A DNA stretch of 5,717 nucleotides from Methanoregula sp. (GCA_022710665.1 JAKLGN010000086.1:1-5717); one strand, 5' to 3'. Positions 1 to 5,640 are shown, numbered from the stretch's first letter. Notes: generated from the letters alone by a model not told the origin. A program made the numbers and translations.

Positions 1-783
1 CCGTGATACGCGGGGCTGCTTTTTTTGGGGCCGGTCCAGCGGTGTATGCGTAAGGGCTCCGGCCGGGCGTGGCGTCCTTACCGCCCCGTATCTCCGCCAC
101 CCGCTCGTTGACGTGGTCGTCCCGGTCTTTCGCGCTCCATTCTGTGAACATAAGAAACTGGAGGAACGATTCCGGTTCATGGAAGAGGGATGCCCCCATC
201 CCGGCAAATATAATCGTCCGTTTCACGTCCCCGTACCACCCTCCCGCCCGTATGGTAATGGCATCACCCCGGGAATCAAACTGGTACACGTATTCGATCT
301 CGCCATGCCGTCCCCATGCGGTCTCGGTGATGCCATCAGGTTCATACGTGAAAATTTTACCGACAGCCCCATAATCTCCCCCTTCCCGGACAGCGATCCG
401 CTTGCCGCCATCCTCGTACCGGAAGCTCCGCGGTCGCTGCCCGAATGCGAATGTTTCTTCAAGCATCCCGTAACGGTCAAAGACAAAACGCCGCAGGATC
501 GTCTCCTGCCGGCGGGGATCCCGTTCTGTCATGATATCCGAAGCAGGATCGAACAAGTAAAGCCGTTTTACGTTGTTTTTGGTATCGAGGACCCGGACCC
601 CACCACTGCCGTACTGGTATACCCGGGAGATCTCTTCCCTCCGTGTCCCGGTATGTTCCGTGATGAGTACATCTTTTATGAAAATCCACTCCCGCTTTCA
701 GTCGTTCTAACGTTTTTTGTCTGTCGAGAAATAGTTTCTTCTGCCGTATACCGCCCTTTTGCATTCTGGTAAAGGGATAACAT
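1..783 (-). CDS. YD/RHS-repeat-like hypothetical protein, 3' partial, one frameshift
   Basis: Function is unknown. The minus strand is open from 697 to the left edge and reads as good protein: about 226 residues with YD-repeat-like units such as FVFDRYGMLEETFAFG, KIFTYEPDGITETAWG and YVYQFDSRGDAITIRAGG. Aromatic-x-aromatic/Asp-x-x-Gly spacing recalls YD/RHS repeats, which build extracellular beta structures. The body frame has no ATG, GTG or TTG near its beginning and is preceded by an in-frame TGA at 700-698. In another frame, an ATG at 783 gives MLSLYQNAKGRYTAEETISR and about 14 more residues, then stops at 678-676. Adding one T to the T run near 680 joins the two parts (GSGF then FIKDVLITE). 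A GCAGGAATGA stretch just before the ATG could be a ribosome site. No signal peptide or membrane segment is visible. The C-terminus lies outside the window. Only 30 bases separate it from the divergent RDD gene. I am confident of strand and body frame, less so of the start. Confidence 0.72.
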
Positions 784-813
784 TGATTCATTCCTGCCAC
801 AAATACTGCTTTA

Positions 814-1341
814 ATGTCTGAAGAGGCTCAAGTCCTGAAACCGGCTCCTGTTCCGGATCTCGTTCGCGAGGCAACGGAAAGAACCCTCTATCTGGGTACA
901 TGGACCACCCGGTTCTGGGCCTGGTTGATCGACTTTATCCTGGTCATACTCTTTCTCAATATTGTCCGGGGAATTTTTGAGCCGTTCTGGAAACTCCCGC
1001 TGCTGTGGGACTTTGCTCACTGGGAGTTCTTTGCCGTCTGGTTTGAGACCATTTTCTTTTTTGCCTACTGGACCGTGATGGAGGGGTTCCGGGGCCAGTC
1101 GATTGGAAAAATGGTCATGAACCTGCGTGTCGTCAATCGCGATGGTACCAAAGTCAGTTACACCACGGCAGCCATTGAAAGTATCGGCAAAGCGTTCCTG
1201 CTCCCTCTTGACTGCCTGATCGGGTGGATTGGCATGCCGGGAACCAAACTCCGGGTCTTCAACCGCATCTCCAATACCATTGTCATCAAGACCGATTACC
1301 GTGAACCGGCCGGTTTCCTGTACGTGAAAGAAAAAGAATAA
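814..1341 (+). CDS. RDD family integral membrane protein
   Basis: This is a 175-residue membrane protein of the RDD family (named for conserved Arg and Asp residues), whose role is mostly unknown; some members have been linked to ion transport. R33 and D40 sit at the start of the first hydrophobic segment in TTRFWAWLIDFILV, and D133 lies near the last hydrophobic segment. The family hallmark before the third segment is clear: G94-Q-S-I-G98-K99 followed by MVMNLRVVNRDG. Hydrophobic segments lie at about 33-51, 70-88 and 118-140. Length is normal for a single RDD domain. The ATG at 814 is the natural start; no Shine-Dalgarno site precedes it, so the transcript may be leaderless. It heads a same-strand run with the lipoprotein (26-base gap) and HEAT gene. 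Family assignment is strong; no substrate can be stated. Confidence 0.9.
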   Translation: MSEEAQVLKPAPVPDLVREATERTLYLGTWTTRFWAWLIDFILVILFLNIVRGIFEPFWKLPLLWDFAHWEFFAVWFETIFFFAYWTVMEGFRGQSIGKMVMNLRVVNRDGTKVSYTTAAIESIGKAFLLPLDCLIGWIGMPGTKLRVFNRISNTIVIKTDYREPAGFLYVKEKE

Positions 1342-1367
1342 CTACACCCACCCCCACTCTTTCTTTT

Positions 1368-1781
1368 ATGCCGAAATTTCCCGCTTTCCTGTTTATCCTC
1401 CTGGTATGCATGGCGCTTATTGCCGGATGTTCGATCCAGACACCTCCTGCAAATCGACCGGCGCCAACAACCCAGGTTGTGACGCCGTCTGCAACAACGG
1501 TCCCTTATGGTCCGATAAAAGAGGTGAGTATCATAGCCTCATCGTTTGATCCGGCAATCCTTTCCATCAGGCCGGGCACCACCGTGGTATGGACCAACGA
1601 AGACCGGATAAATCACCGTATCGAACATCTGCCGGAGTTACCTAGTGATAAATTGCTTTTTCGTTCAGAGTCGCTCTCCCCGGGCCAGAGTTTCAGTTAC
1701 ACATTCACACAGCCGGGCAGGTACAAATACGGAGACCCCCAACAGGCTGGCGGACGGACATCGCTTGTGATCGTTGAGTAA
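1368..1781 (+). CDS. Lipoprotein with cupredoxin-like domain, copper site degenerate
   Basis: This is a 137-residue exported lipoprotein. Residues 6-20 are a hydrophobic signal ending in the lipobox L17-I-A-G-C21, so the mature protein should be lipid-anchored outside the membrane. A Pro/Thr-rich linker (about 24-48) leads into a beta-rich domain with plastocyanin-like features: SFDPAILSIRPGTTVVWTNE, then H83 in INHRIEH, then SPGQSFSYTFTQPGRYKYG. In copper-binding cupredoxins the last loop carries Cys-x-x-His-x-x-Met or similar; here it reads YGDPQQAGGRTSLVIVE, with no Cys, His or Met. H83 and H86 remain, but a type 1 copper site cannot form in the usual way. It may bind something else or be structural. 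The start has no Shine-Dalgarno site; the 26 bases upstream are pyrimidine-rich. It sits tightly between the RDD and HEAT genes and is probably co-transcribed with them. Confidence 0.85.
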   Translation: MPKFPAFLFILLVCMALIAGCSIQTPPANRPAPTTQVVTPSATTVPYGPIKEVSIIASSFDPAILSIRPGTTVVWTNEDRINHRIEHLPELPSDKLLFRSESLSPGQSFSYTFTQPGRYKYGDPQQAGGRTSLVIVE

Positions 1782-1807
1782 AATTATCGTGACCAGAGTG
1801 TCCTGCT

Positions 1808-2175
1808 ATGGGAGGAAAAGGCACCGGCGATCTTGGTCATGATTCCCGGGACGGGCCGGACGATCGCGAATCCCGGAACAATTCCCGGCTCGAACACTTC
1901 ATCCGCATGCTCTCTGATGAAAATGAAGAAAGCAGGTGGAAAAGTGCAGAGGCGCCGGGAAGGGTGGGTGATCCACGGGCGATGGATGATCTTATCGGTA
2001 CCCTCTGGGATGATGACGCCCGTGTCAGGTTTAAAGCTGTATGGGCACTCGGCCGGATCGCTGAAAAGCGGGCTTATGCCCCGCTCCAGCGCCTTACCGG
2101 ATGGAGAATGAAGAAGCCCGGGAGATAATTACCGAGGCACTCGAACATATACGACGGGGCATGAACCGGCAATGA
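1808..2175 (+). CDS. HEAT-repeat (PBS lyase-like) protein, frameshifted near the C-terminus
   Basis: This is a small helical-repeat protein, probably a protein-protein adaptor; HEAT-like PBS-lyase repeats are common in methanogens and do not reveal a substrate. After a charged, probably disordered N-terminus (1-27), repeat 1 spans about 28-60 (LEHFIRMLSDENEESRWKSA, then GRVGDPRAM) and repeat 2 about 59-96 (DLIGTLWDDDARVRFKAVWA, then LGRIAEKRAYAPLQRL). As written the frame runs to a stop at 2128 with an unlike tail. The next frame continues a third helix pair, RMENEEAREIITEALEHIRR then GMNRQ, ending at 2175. One extra T in the CTT at 2093-2095 gives L-Y-R-M-E and restores a single frame, so a one-base deletion is the simplest reading. 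P50 replaces the usual Leu of EALGR-type repeats. The ATG at 1808 is the first start after an in-frame TGA. It is the last gene of the plus-strand run. Confidence 0.8.
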
Positions 2176-2192
2176 CCGGGGTCTGTTAAGCG

Positions 2193-2200
2193 TTTTTTTT
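2193..2200 (+). terminator. Oligo-T terminator after the RDD-lipoprotein-HEAT run
   Basis: Eight consecutive T lie 18 bases after the restored HEAT stop. Euryarchaeal transcription often ends at such oligo-T tracts without a strong hairpin. A weak imperfect hairpin (CCCGGAA and TTCGGG arms, about 2207-2224) follows. The position fits the end of a three-gene transcript. Confidence 0.5.
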
Positions 2201-2275
2201 GCAGCACCCGGAATACTTTTCGGGACGCAGCATATCAGGAAGTCAGTTTTATCCTTGCTCCGGTGATTATCATTC

Positions 2276-2280
2276 AGGAG
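2276..2280 (+). promoter_or_regulatory. Ribosome binding site AGGAG
   Basis: AGGAG lies five bases before the ATG at 2286. It is one of the few clear Shine-Dalgarno sites in the window. It favours 2286 over 2315 as the start of the broken membrane-protein gene, although the frame from 2286 closes after ten codons (MTGIDSLCKT) in an ATGA overlap with the ATG at 2315. Confidence 0.5.
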
Positions 2281-2285
2281 ATGCC

Positions 2286-2851
2286 ATGACAGGTATCGAT
2301 TCGCTCTGCAAAACATGAATGGCAGGATCTTCATTGCGATCCGACTCGCTTCAATCATGCAAATCTTCAACTCATCCGATCCAGCACCCTTCCACGAAAA
2401 CGAACCGGACTCGGCCGCAGAACACGATCGTATCGGGACCGTAAAGGGTTTCCAAAAAAAAAACACCGTTTAAAAAAAATCGTCATCAGCCTTCCAATTG
2501 ATATCTTAGGACCGGGCGGGCACAGCAGATCCGGGAGGCGGGCCGGAATCATTTTGCATATACGATGATGGTACAGGACCGGAAGTTCCGCCAGCGGTTC
2601 CGGCATGGCAGATTCACTCTGCTCATCGGGCTCACCTTCCTTGCCATAGCCCTTATTGCCCGCCAGGAGGTCTCCCCCATGAACAACCTTCTTTTCGCTC
2701 AGATCTTCGCCGACACCTTCCTGATCATCGGCTGGACGTCCATGCGGGACCGGTAACAGTACTTCTCTACGAGTTCGGGGAGATCCTCGAGCGGAAACAC
2801 ACGCAGGAAAAGATCAGCACAACGGAGATTGAGGTACTGTCCACTCCCTGA
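2286..2851 (+). pseudogene. Small membrane protein gene broken by three or four single-base deletions
   Basis: No frame is open across this stretch, but successive pieces join into one plausible protein of about 185 residues. Piece 1 (from 2315) gives MNGRIFIAIRLASIM then QIFNSSDPAPFHENEPDSAA. Piece 2 (about 2473-2516) gives KKIVISLPIDILGPGG. Piece 3 (about 2517-2751) gives AQQIREAGRNHFAYTMMVQD, then a membrane segment FTLLIGLTFLAIALIA and a second hydrophobic stretch ending LIIGWTSMRD. Piece 4 (2753-2851) gives VTVLLYEFGEILERKHTQEK and ISTTEIEVLSTP. From memory, this order resembles an uncharacterised prokaryotic family with an N-terminal F-N-S-x-D-P-x-P-F-H-E motif, a strand ending in L-P, an I-R-x-x-x-x-x-H-F-x-Y motif, two membrane helices and a G-W-x-x-M/x-R-P-x-x-x-L-Y-[DE] motif. 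Each join needs one added base, near 2312, 2470, 2518 and 2751. The first join is needed only if the start is 2286. It is either a decayed gene or an intact one misread in homopolymers. Function is unknown. Confidence 0.68.
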
Positions 2852-2855
2852 TATT

Positions 2856-3836
2856 TCAGGGAAGGCGATGGACTTTTTTAAGGAGGCTCGCCAGTTTTTG
2901 CGTACTCTCATTTGTGGTTCCAGGTGCAGTCCGGTCTTCCGGTTGTCGCAGGGCTGAAAAGATGCAGGAGACCGCATCCCCGTGGGAAGGTCCGTACCCG
3001 CCCTCCAGGACAAGGGCCAAGGGACAACCCGCCCTGAGGAGAATTGAGGTGAAAACGGAAAAATCCGTGGGCATGATATTCATACCCCCCAACGGGTCAT
3101 CCGAGAGGATATCCTGGCCGGCAGATACCAGCAGGCAATCCGGCCGGAACCGTTCCAGGGCAGGCAGGAAGATCTCCGAGAAGATCAGGGCGTAATCAGC
3201 ACCCGTTGAACCGGACACAAGGGGAACGTTCAGGGTAAATCCCTTGCCATAACCGGTACCGATCTCTTCGATATCGCCCGAATACGGAAAATGATGCTCC
3301 TGGTGCACTGAGCAGTACATGACTTGGTTTGTCCGGTAGAACGCATGCTGGGTGCCGTTGCCATGGTGGACATCCCAGTCAACGATGGCAACCCGATCAA
3401 CGCTCTTCAGCGCATGCTCTGCGGCAATCGCGACATTGTTCAGGAGACAGAATCCCATGGCACGAGCCTGCTCCGCATGGTGGCCGGGTGGCCGGATAAA
3501 GGCAAAAGCATGTTCGCCATCAAGGGAACGATCCACTGCTGCAAGCGCCCCACCCGCGGCATGCAACGCCGCTTTGAATGAATGCGGGGTGATATACGTA
3601 TCACTGTCCAGATGATTCAGGACGGCAGTTTCCGCACAGCGCTGCCGGAGGTGTTCCGTATACCAGGGATCATGGATACGGTGGACCTCCTCAAGGGACG
3701 CCGGCTCAGACACAATACGAGAAATCCCGGCAGGAACACCGGAAAGTGCTGTCAGCAGCCGGGACTGGCTCTCGAGATGGCAAGGGTTCTCGTGCCCGGC
3801 GCACACTGGATCAATAATTACAGAGCAGTGACCCAT
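2856..3836 (-). CDS. Zinc-dependent deacetylase, histone deacetylase/AcuC/AphA superfamily
   Basis: This 326-residue cytoplasmic enzyme should remove acetyl or related acyl groups from lysine or from small amines such as polyamines. The catalytic set is intact, numbered from the ATG at 3836: the paired histidines of RPPGHHAE (H119, H120), zinc ligands D155 and H157 in DWDVHHGNGTQ, the third ligand D242 in SAGQDILSDDPLGG, and the transition-state tyrosine Y281 in LEGGY. GFCLLNN and the N-terminal HENPCHLES segment are also typical. Q241 replaces the Phe usual before that last Asp. A GTG at 3848 would add four residues, but AGGTGA lies exactly eight bases before the ATG at 3836 and overlaps the GTG, so I chose the ATG. 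It is convergent with the broken membrane gene (stops four bases apart) and downstream of the Usp-GNAT gene on the same strand, separated by 458 bases with their own promoter-like signals. Sequence alone does not distinguish protein from polyamine deacetylation. Confidence 0.95.
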   Translation of the reverse strand: MGHCSVIIDPVCAGHENPCHLESQSRLLTALSGVPAGISRIVSEPASLEEVHRIHDPWYTEHLRQRCAETAVLNHLDSDTYITPHSFKAALHAAGGALAAVDRSLDGEHAFAFIRPPGHHAEQARAMGFCLLNNVAIAAEHALKSVDRVAIVDWDVHHGNGTQHAFYRTNQVMYCSVHQEHHFPYSGDIEEIGTGYGKGFTLNVPLVSGSTGADYALIFSEIFLPALERFRPDCLLVSAGQDILSDDPLGGMNIMPTDFSVFTSILLRAGCPLALVLEGGYGPSHGDAVSCIFSALRQPEDRTAPGTTNESTQKLASLLKKVHRLP

Positions 3837-3844
3837 ATTCTGAT

Positions 3845-3850
3845 TCACCT
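3845..3850 (-). promoter_or_regulatory. Ribosome binding site AGGTGA for the deacetylase gene
   Basis: On the minus strand AGGTGA is followed by eight bases and then ATG at 3836. It is a near-ideal match to the anti-Shine-Dalgarno of methanogen 16S rRNA. It decides the start: the GTG at 3848 lies inside the site. Confidence 0.75.
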
Positions 3851-3895
3851 AATGCTGACAGGAATAATGCACATTGGGTTTGCAGGGTTATCCAT
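3845..3895 (-). other. Possible 16-codon upstream reading frame in the deacetylase leader
   Basis: An ATG at 3895 opens the peptide MDNPANPMCIIPVSIR and stops at a TGA that is the last three bases of the AGGTGA site. A ribosome finishing it would sit on the Shine-Dalgarno site of the deacetylase. It has no Shine-Dalgarno site of its own and may be chance. Confidence 0.15.
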
Positions 3896-3952
3896 CTTGT
3901 GCACAGGAACGTTTCCGGACCCATCCCGTGGCCGTGAAAAGGGGAGCAGGCA

Positions 3953-4046
3953 GATTTCGTTTCAGGGGGCTCTAAAGAAATCATCGGACAGACGCTTTCG
4001 GGGGCTTCAGCTCACGCCTGAGCCCAAGGCGCTTTCGCAGCCCCCC
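3953..4046 (-). ncRNA. Structured leader RNA or small RNA upstream of the deacetylase
   Basis: This part of the gene-free stretch can fold strongly on the minus strand. GGGGGGCU (4046-4039) pairs with AGCCCCC (4006-4000), enclosing a GC-GAAA-GC GNRA-loop hairpin (4038-4031) and a perfect hairpin GCUCA-GGCG-UGAGC (4023-4010). A second hairpin follows: GAUUUC (3982-3977) pairs with GAAAUC (3958-3953), with UUUAG and CUGAA (3976-3972, 3965-3961) stacked inside. The inner pair contains a G-U wobble possible only in minus-strand RNA, so this strand is favoured. A second AGCCCCC (3971-3965) lies in that hairpin loop and could compete for the GGGGGGCU. A TATA-like box sits about 27 bases before 4046. 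It does not match a riboswitch or small RNA class that I recognise. Existence of structure is visible; transcription and role are inferred. Confidence 0.42.
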
Positions 4047-4070
4047 GCATTGCGATAATCACTAAAGAAG

Positions 4071-4078
4071 GTATATTA
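4071..4078 (-). promoter_or_regulatory. Probable TATA box for the deacetylase transcript
   Basis: The minus strand reads TAATATAC here, inside an A/T-rich island in otherwise GC-rich DNA. Archaeal TATA boxes are centred about 25 bases before the start, which would place transcription near 4047-4052, directly before the GGGGGGCU of the structured leader. That gives a 5' leader of roughly 210 bases. The purine-rich GTAAGA upstream could serve as the BRE. Confidence 0.42.
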
Positions 4079-4081
4079 CGG

Positions 4082-4093
4082 TCTTACGTAAGA
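4082..4093. promoter_or_regulatory. Perfect 12-bp palindrome TCTTACGTAAGA, possible operator
   Basis: TCTTACGTAAGA is its own reverse complement. It begins four bases upstream, in minus-strand terms, of the TATA-like box, where archaeal regulators commonly bind. No known regulator motif is recognised. Confidence 0.4.
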
Positions 4094-4119
4094 AAAAAGG
4101 ACAATCCAATCGTAATGCG

Positions 4120-4294
4120 CCATGAACCCCCGAGGGAGAGCAGGGCTGGCGCAGGGGAGGGGTCGATCATGGGGAGAAAAAGAAGGTTTCTCCAGAGCTC
4201 CGCTCTCTTAAGGGAAAAACGTGATGACTGGCGATCTGTTACCGGCGTTTGTACCGGTTACCGGCAATTATACCAAAAGGAATTTGAAGGATTT
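4120..4294. other. Gene-free stretch after the Usp-GNAT stop
   Basis: No reading frame on either strand reads like protein; the plus-strand frames here run into the antisense of the Usp-GNAT gene. It contains a 7-bp hairpin (GGAGAAA 4173-4179, TTTCTCC 4187-4193) and two TTACCGGC copies near 4240 and 4258 around ACCGGT. Minus-strand T runs occur at 4184-4180 and, just beyond this stretch, 4099-4094 (TTTTTT); these may terminate the Usp-GNAT transcript. Confidence 0.35.
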
Positions 4295-5608
4295 TTACGG
4301 CGGAATCCGTTTCATCGGGCTGACATCTGCTCCTTTAAGATCCCCGTTTGCGAAACTGAACCGGTCCCTGATGCTGAGCGGCAGGTCGCCTTCCCGGATC
4401 TCGACAAATCCAAACGTTCCATAAAACCCGACCAAATCAAGTGTTGAGTGCATATAGAGGGGCTCATTTCCGCATGCATCCACCAGTGCCCGTACCACCA
4501 TCCGGGCATATCCCCGCCCGCGGTACTGGTCCGGGGTATAAACTGCATCGACCTCAAGACCATCAGGATGCCGGCGGCACCGGGCCAGAGCACCAAGGGT
4601 GTCCTCGATAAACACACCAAAGACCCGGTCAATGGCGGGGTCTGCTTTCTGCTGGTGGTACCCGAGCCAGACCTGTTCTGCAAGGAAAAATTCCTCTCCC
4701 CCAAGCTCTTTTACCAGCACGTTCAGGCTGATGCGGGGATTCACCATAAAGAGGGGCCGGACTGCGTGCATGGCAACCCCTTTCGCAACACTGCCTATCG
4801 GGATATTTTTGATATAATCGGACTGCCCGAGGCGGGCTATCATGATAAGGGATACATCAAGCTCCTCCGCAACCCGGGTTATTTCCCGGGCCGGACTTCC
4901 TGAACGGATGATGGATGCTGCCCGGATCCCTCCCTGTGCCAGATCTGCTTCGATGACAGCCATTTTCCTGCGGCACTCCTCAGTATTGCCTGCCCGATCA
5001 AACCCGGATGCCTTTGCATCCATGACGTGAAGGAGGGTTATTCGCGGGATACAGCCAAGGTTTTTTGCATATGCAAGAGTCTTTTCAGAGGGCCGGGAGA
5101 AATCAACCGGACAGAGTACGTGGGAAAATACATTCCTGCAGAATTTTTCAAGACCGGTCTCCACGGTGTTGTTCCGGCCCCGGAAATGCATGATGAGGAC
5201 ATCGGTCCTGCTGCGTTCAATCACCCCTTCTGAAACACTGCCGAGGATATATCCAGCGAGGAGCCCTTTGCCTCTCCCGCCCATGACAATAAGGGGGATA
5301 TTATCCGAATGCGCCAGATGGATAATGGCACCGGCTGTGTCCCCGTCTCTCGCTTCGATAAGCCGCTGACTGACATGGACACCGGTCATCTGTTCAAGGA
5401 ACAGCCGCTTTTCTTCCAGGCTGGCAAGCACCTGGTCACGGGGTGACGGCTGCGGTGACCATAACAAACCGGTACTGGTCGTGGGAAAGGTCTCGTTGAT
5501 CACGTGGACCAGCAGAATCTGCTCAAGACCCGGGATCTGACCGATACATTCGATCATAGTATCGGCATGGGCTGAAAAGTCCGTTGCAACGAGAACCCGT
5601 TTGAACAT
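4295..5608 (-). CDS. Tandem universal stress protein fused to a GNAT acetyltransferase (Usp-Usp-GNAT)
   Basis: This 437-residue cytoplasmic protein has three domains. Usp domain 1 (about 1-141) starts MFKRVLVATDFS and carries the nucleotide-binding signature G110-x2-G113-x9-G123-S124, so it probably binds ATP. Usp domain 2 (about 160-290) starts HVLCPVDFSRPSEKTL; its signature is degenerate (A258 for the first Gly, ten residues instead of nine before G272-S273), so binding may be weak. The GNAT domain (about 295-410) has acetyl-CoA motif A in VDAVYTPDQYRGRGYARMVV, with Q361-x-R-G-R-G-Y-A as the pyrophosphate loop, and LVGFYGTFGFVEI as motif B. A conserved-looking tail ends GADVSPMKR. An ATG at 5638 would add ten residues; I chose 5608 because MFKR is the usual Usp start, AGGAA lies five bases before it, and the TATA-like box suits a start near 5618. 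The frame is intact over 1.3 kb. The acetylation target is unknown; its own Usp domains or other proteins are candidates. Confidence 0.93.
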   Translation of the reverse strand: MFKRVLVATDFSAHADTMIECIGQIPGLEQILLVHVINETFPTTSTGLLWSPQPSPRDQVLASLEEKRLFLEQMTGVHVSQRLIEARDGDTAGAIIHLAHSDNIPLIVMGGRGKGLLAGYILGSVSEGVIERSRTDVLIMHFRGRNNTVETGLEKFCRNVFSHVLCPVDFSRPSEKTLAYAKNLGCIPRITLLHVMDAKASGFDRAGNTEECRRKMAVIEADLAQGGIRAASIIRSGSPAREITRVAEELDVSLIMIARLGQSDYIKNIPIGSVAKGVAMHAVRPLFMVNPRISLNVLVKELGGEEFFLAEQVWLGYHQQKADPAIDRVFGVFIEDTLGALARCRRHPDGLEVDAVYTPDQYRGRGYARMVVRALVDACGNEPLYMHSTLDLVGFYGTFGFVEIREGDLPLSIRDRFSFANGDLKGADVSPMKRIPP

Positions 5609-5613
5609 ACAAC

Positions 5614-5618
5614 TTCCT
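5614..5618 (-). promoter_or_regulatory. Ribosome binding site AGGAA for the Usp-GNAT gene
   Basis: AGGAA on the minus strand is followed by five bases and the ATG at 5608. It supports the internal ATG over the upstream one at 5638, which has no comparable site. Confidence 0.5.
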
Positions 5619-5640
5619 GATCGTGTATCTGCCCCCATGG

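Larger units (their letters stand above)
4046..4119. repeat. 11-bp inverted arms flanking the deacetylase promoter
   Basis: CGCATTGCGAT at 4046-4056 and ATCGTAATGCG at 4109-4119 are inverted copies matching at 10 of 11 positions; the mismatch is a G-U pair if the plus strand is RNA. The 52-base interior holds the 12-bp palindrome and the TATA-like box. One arm overlaps the inferred transcription start. The arms could be paired protein-binding sites or chance. Confidence 0.4.

Noticed and set aside
113..772. A 219-residue plus-strand frame
   Set aside because: It is antisense to the YD-like gene. Its translation is rich in Pro, Cys and Phe with no recognisable domain, whereas the minus strand gives regular aromatic-Asp-Gly repeats.
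2565..2756. A free-standing 63-residue membrane protein
   Set aside because: Coding-like sequence continues on both sides in other frames and completes a longer protein, so this is the middle piece of the broken gene at 2286-2851.
2286..2851. Programmed ribosomal frameshifting
   Set aside because: Three or four shifts in one short gene, all in the same direction, without consistent slippery heptamers or downstream pseudoknots, is not plausible for recoding.
2856..3848. Deacetylase start at the GTG at 3848
   Set aside because: The GTG lies within the AGGTGA ribosome site, which is ideally spaced for the ATG at 3836.
3582..4058. A 158-residue plus-strand frame
   Set aside because: Its first half is antisense to the intact deacetylase and its second half runs through the structured non-coding leader; no domain or start signal supports it.
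3837..4294. tRNA, CRISPR array or insertion sequence in the long intergenic stretch
   Set aside because: There is no GGTTCRA T-loop pattern with an acceptor stem, no regularly spaced direct repeats, and no transposase or target duplication. The inverted arms enclose only promoter-like sequence.
4115..4903. Plus-strand frames of 110 and 151 residues
   Set aside because: Most of both lies antisense to the Usp-GNAT gene, whose domains are unmistakable. They are codon-bias shadows.
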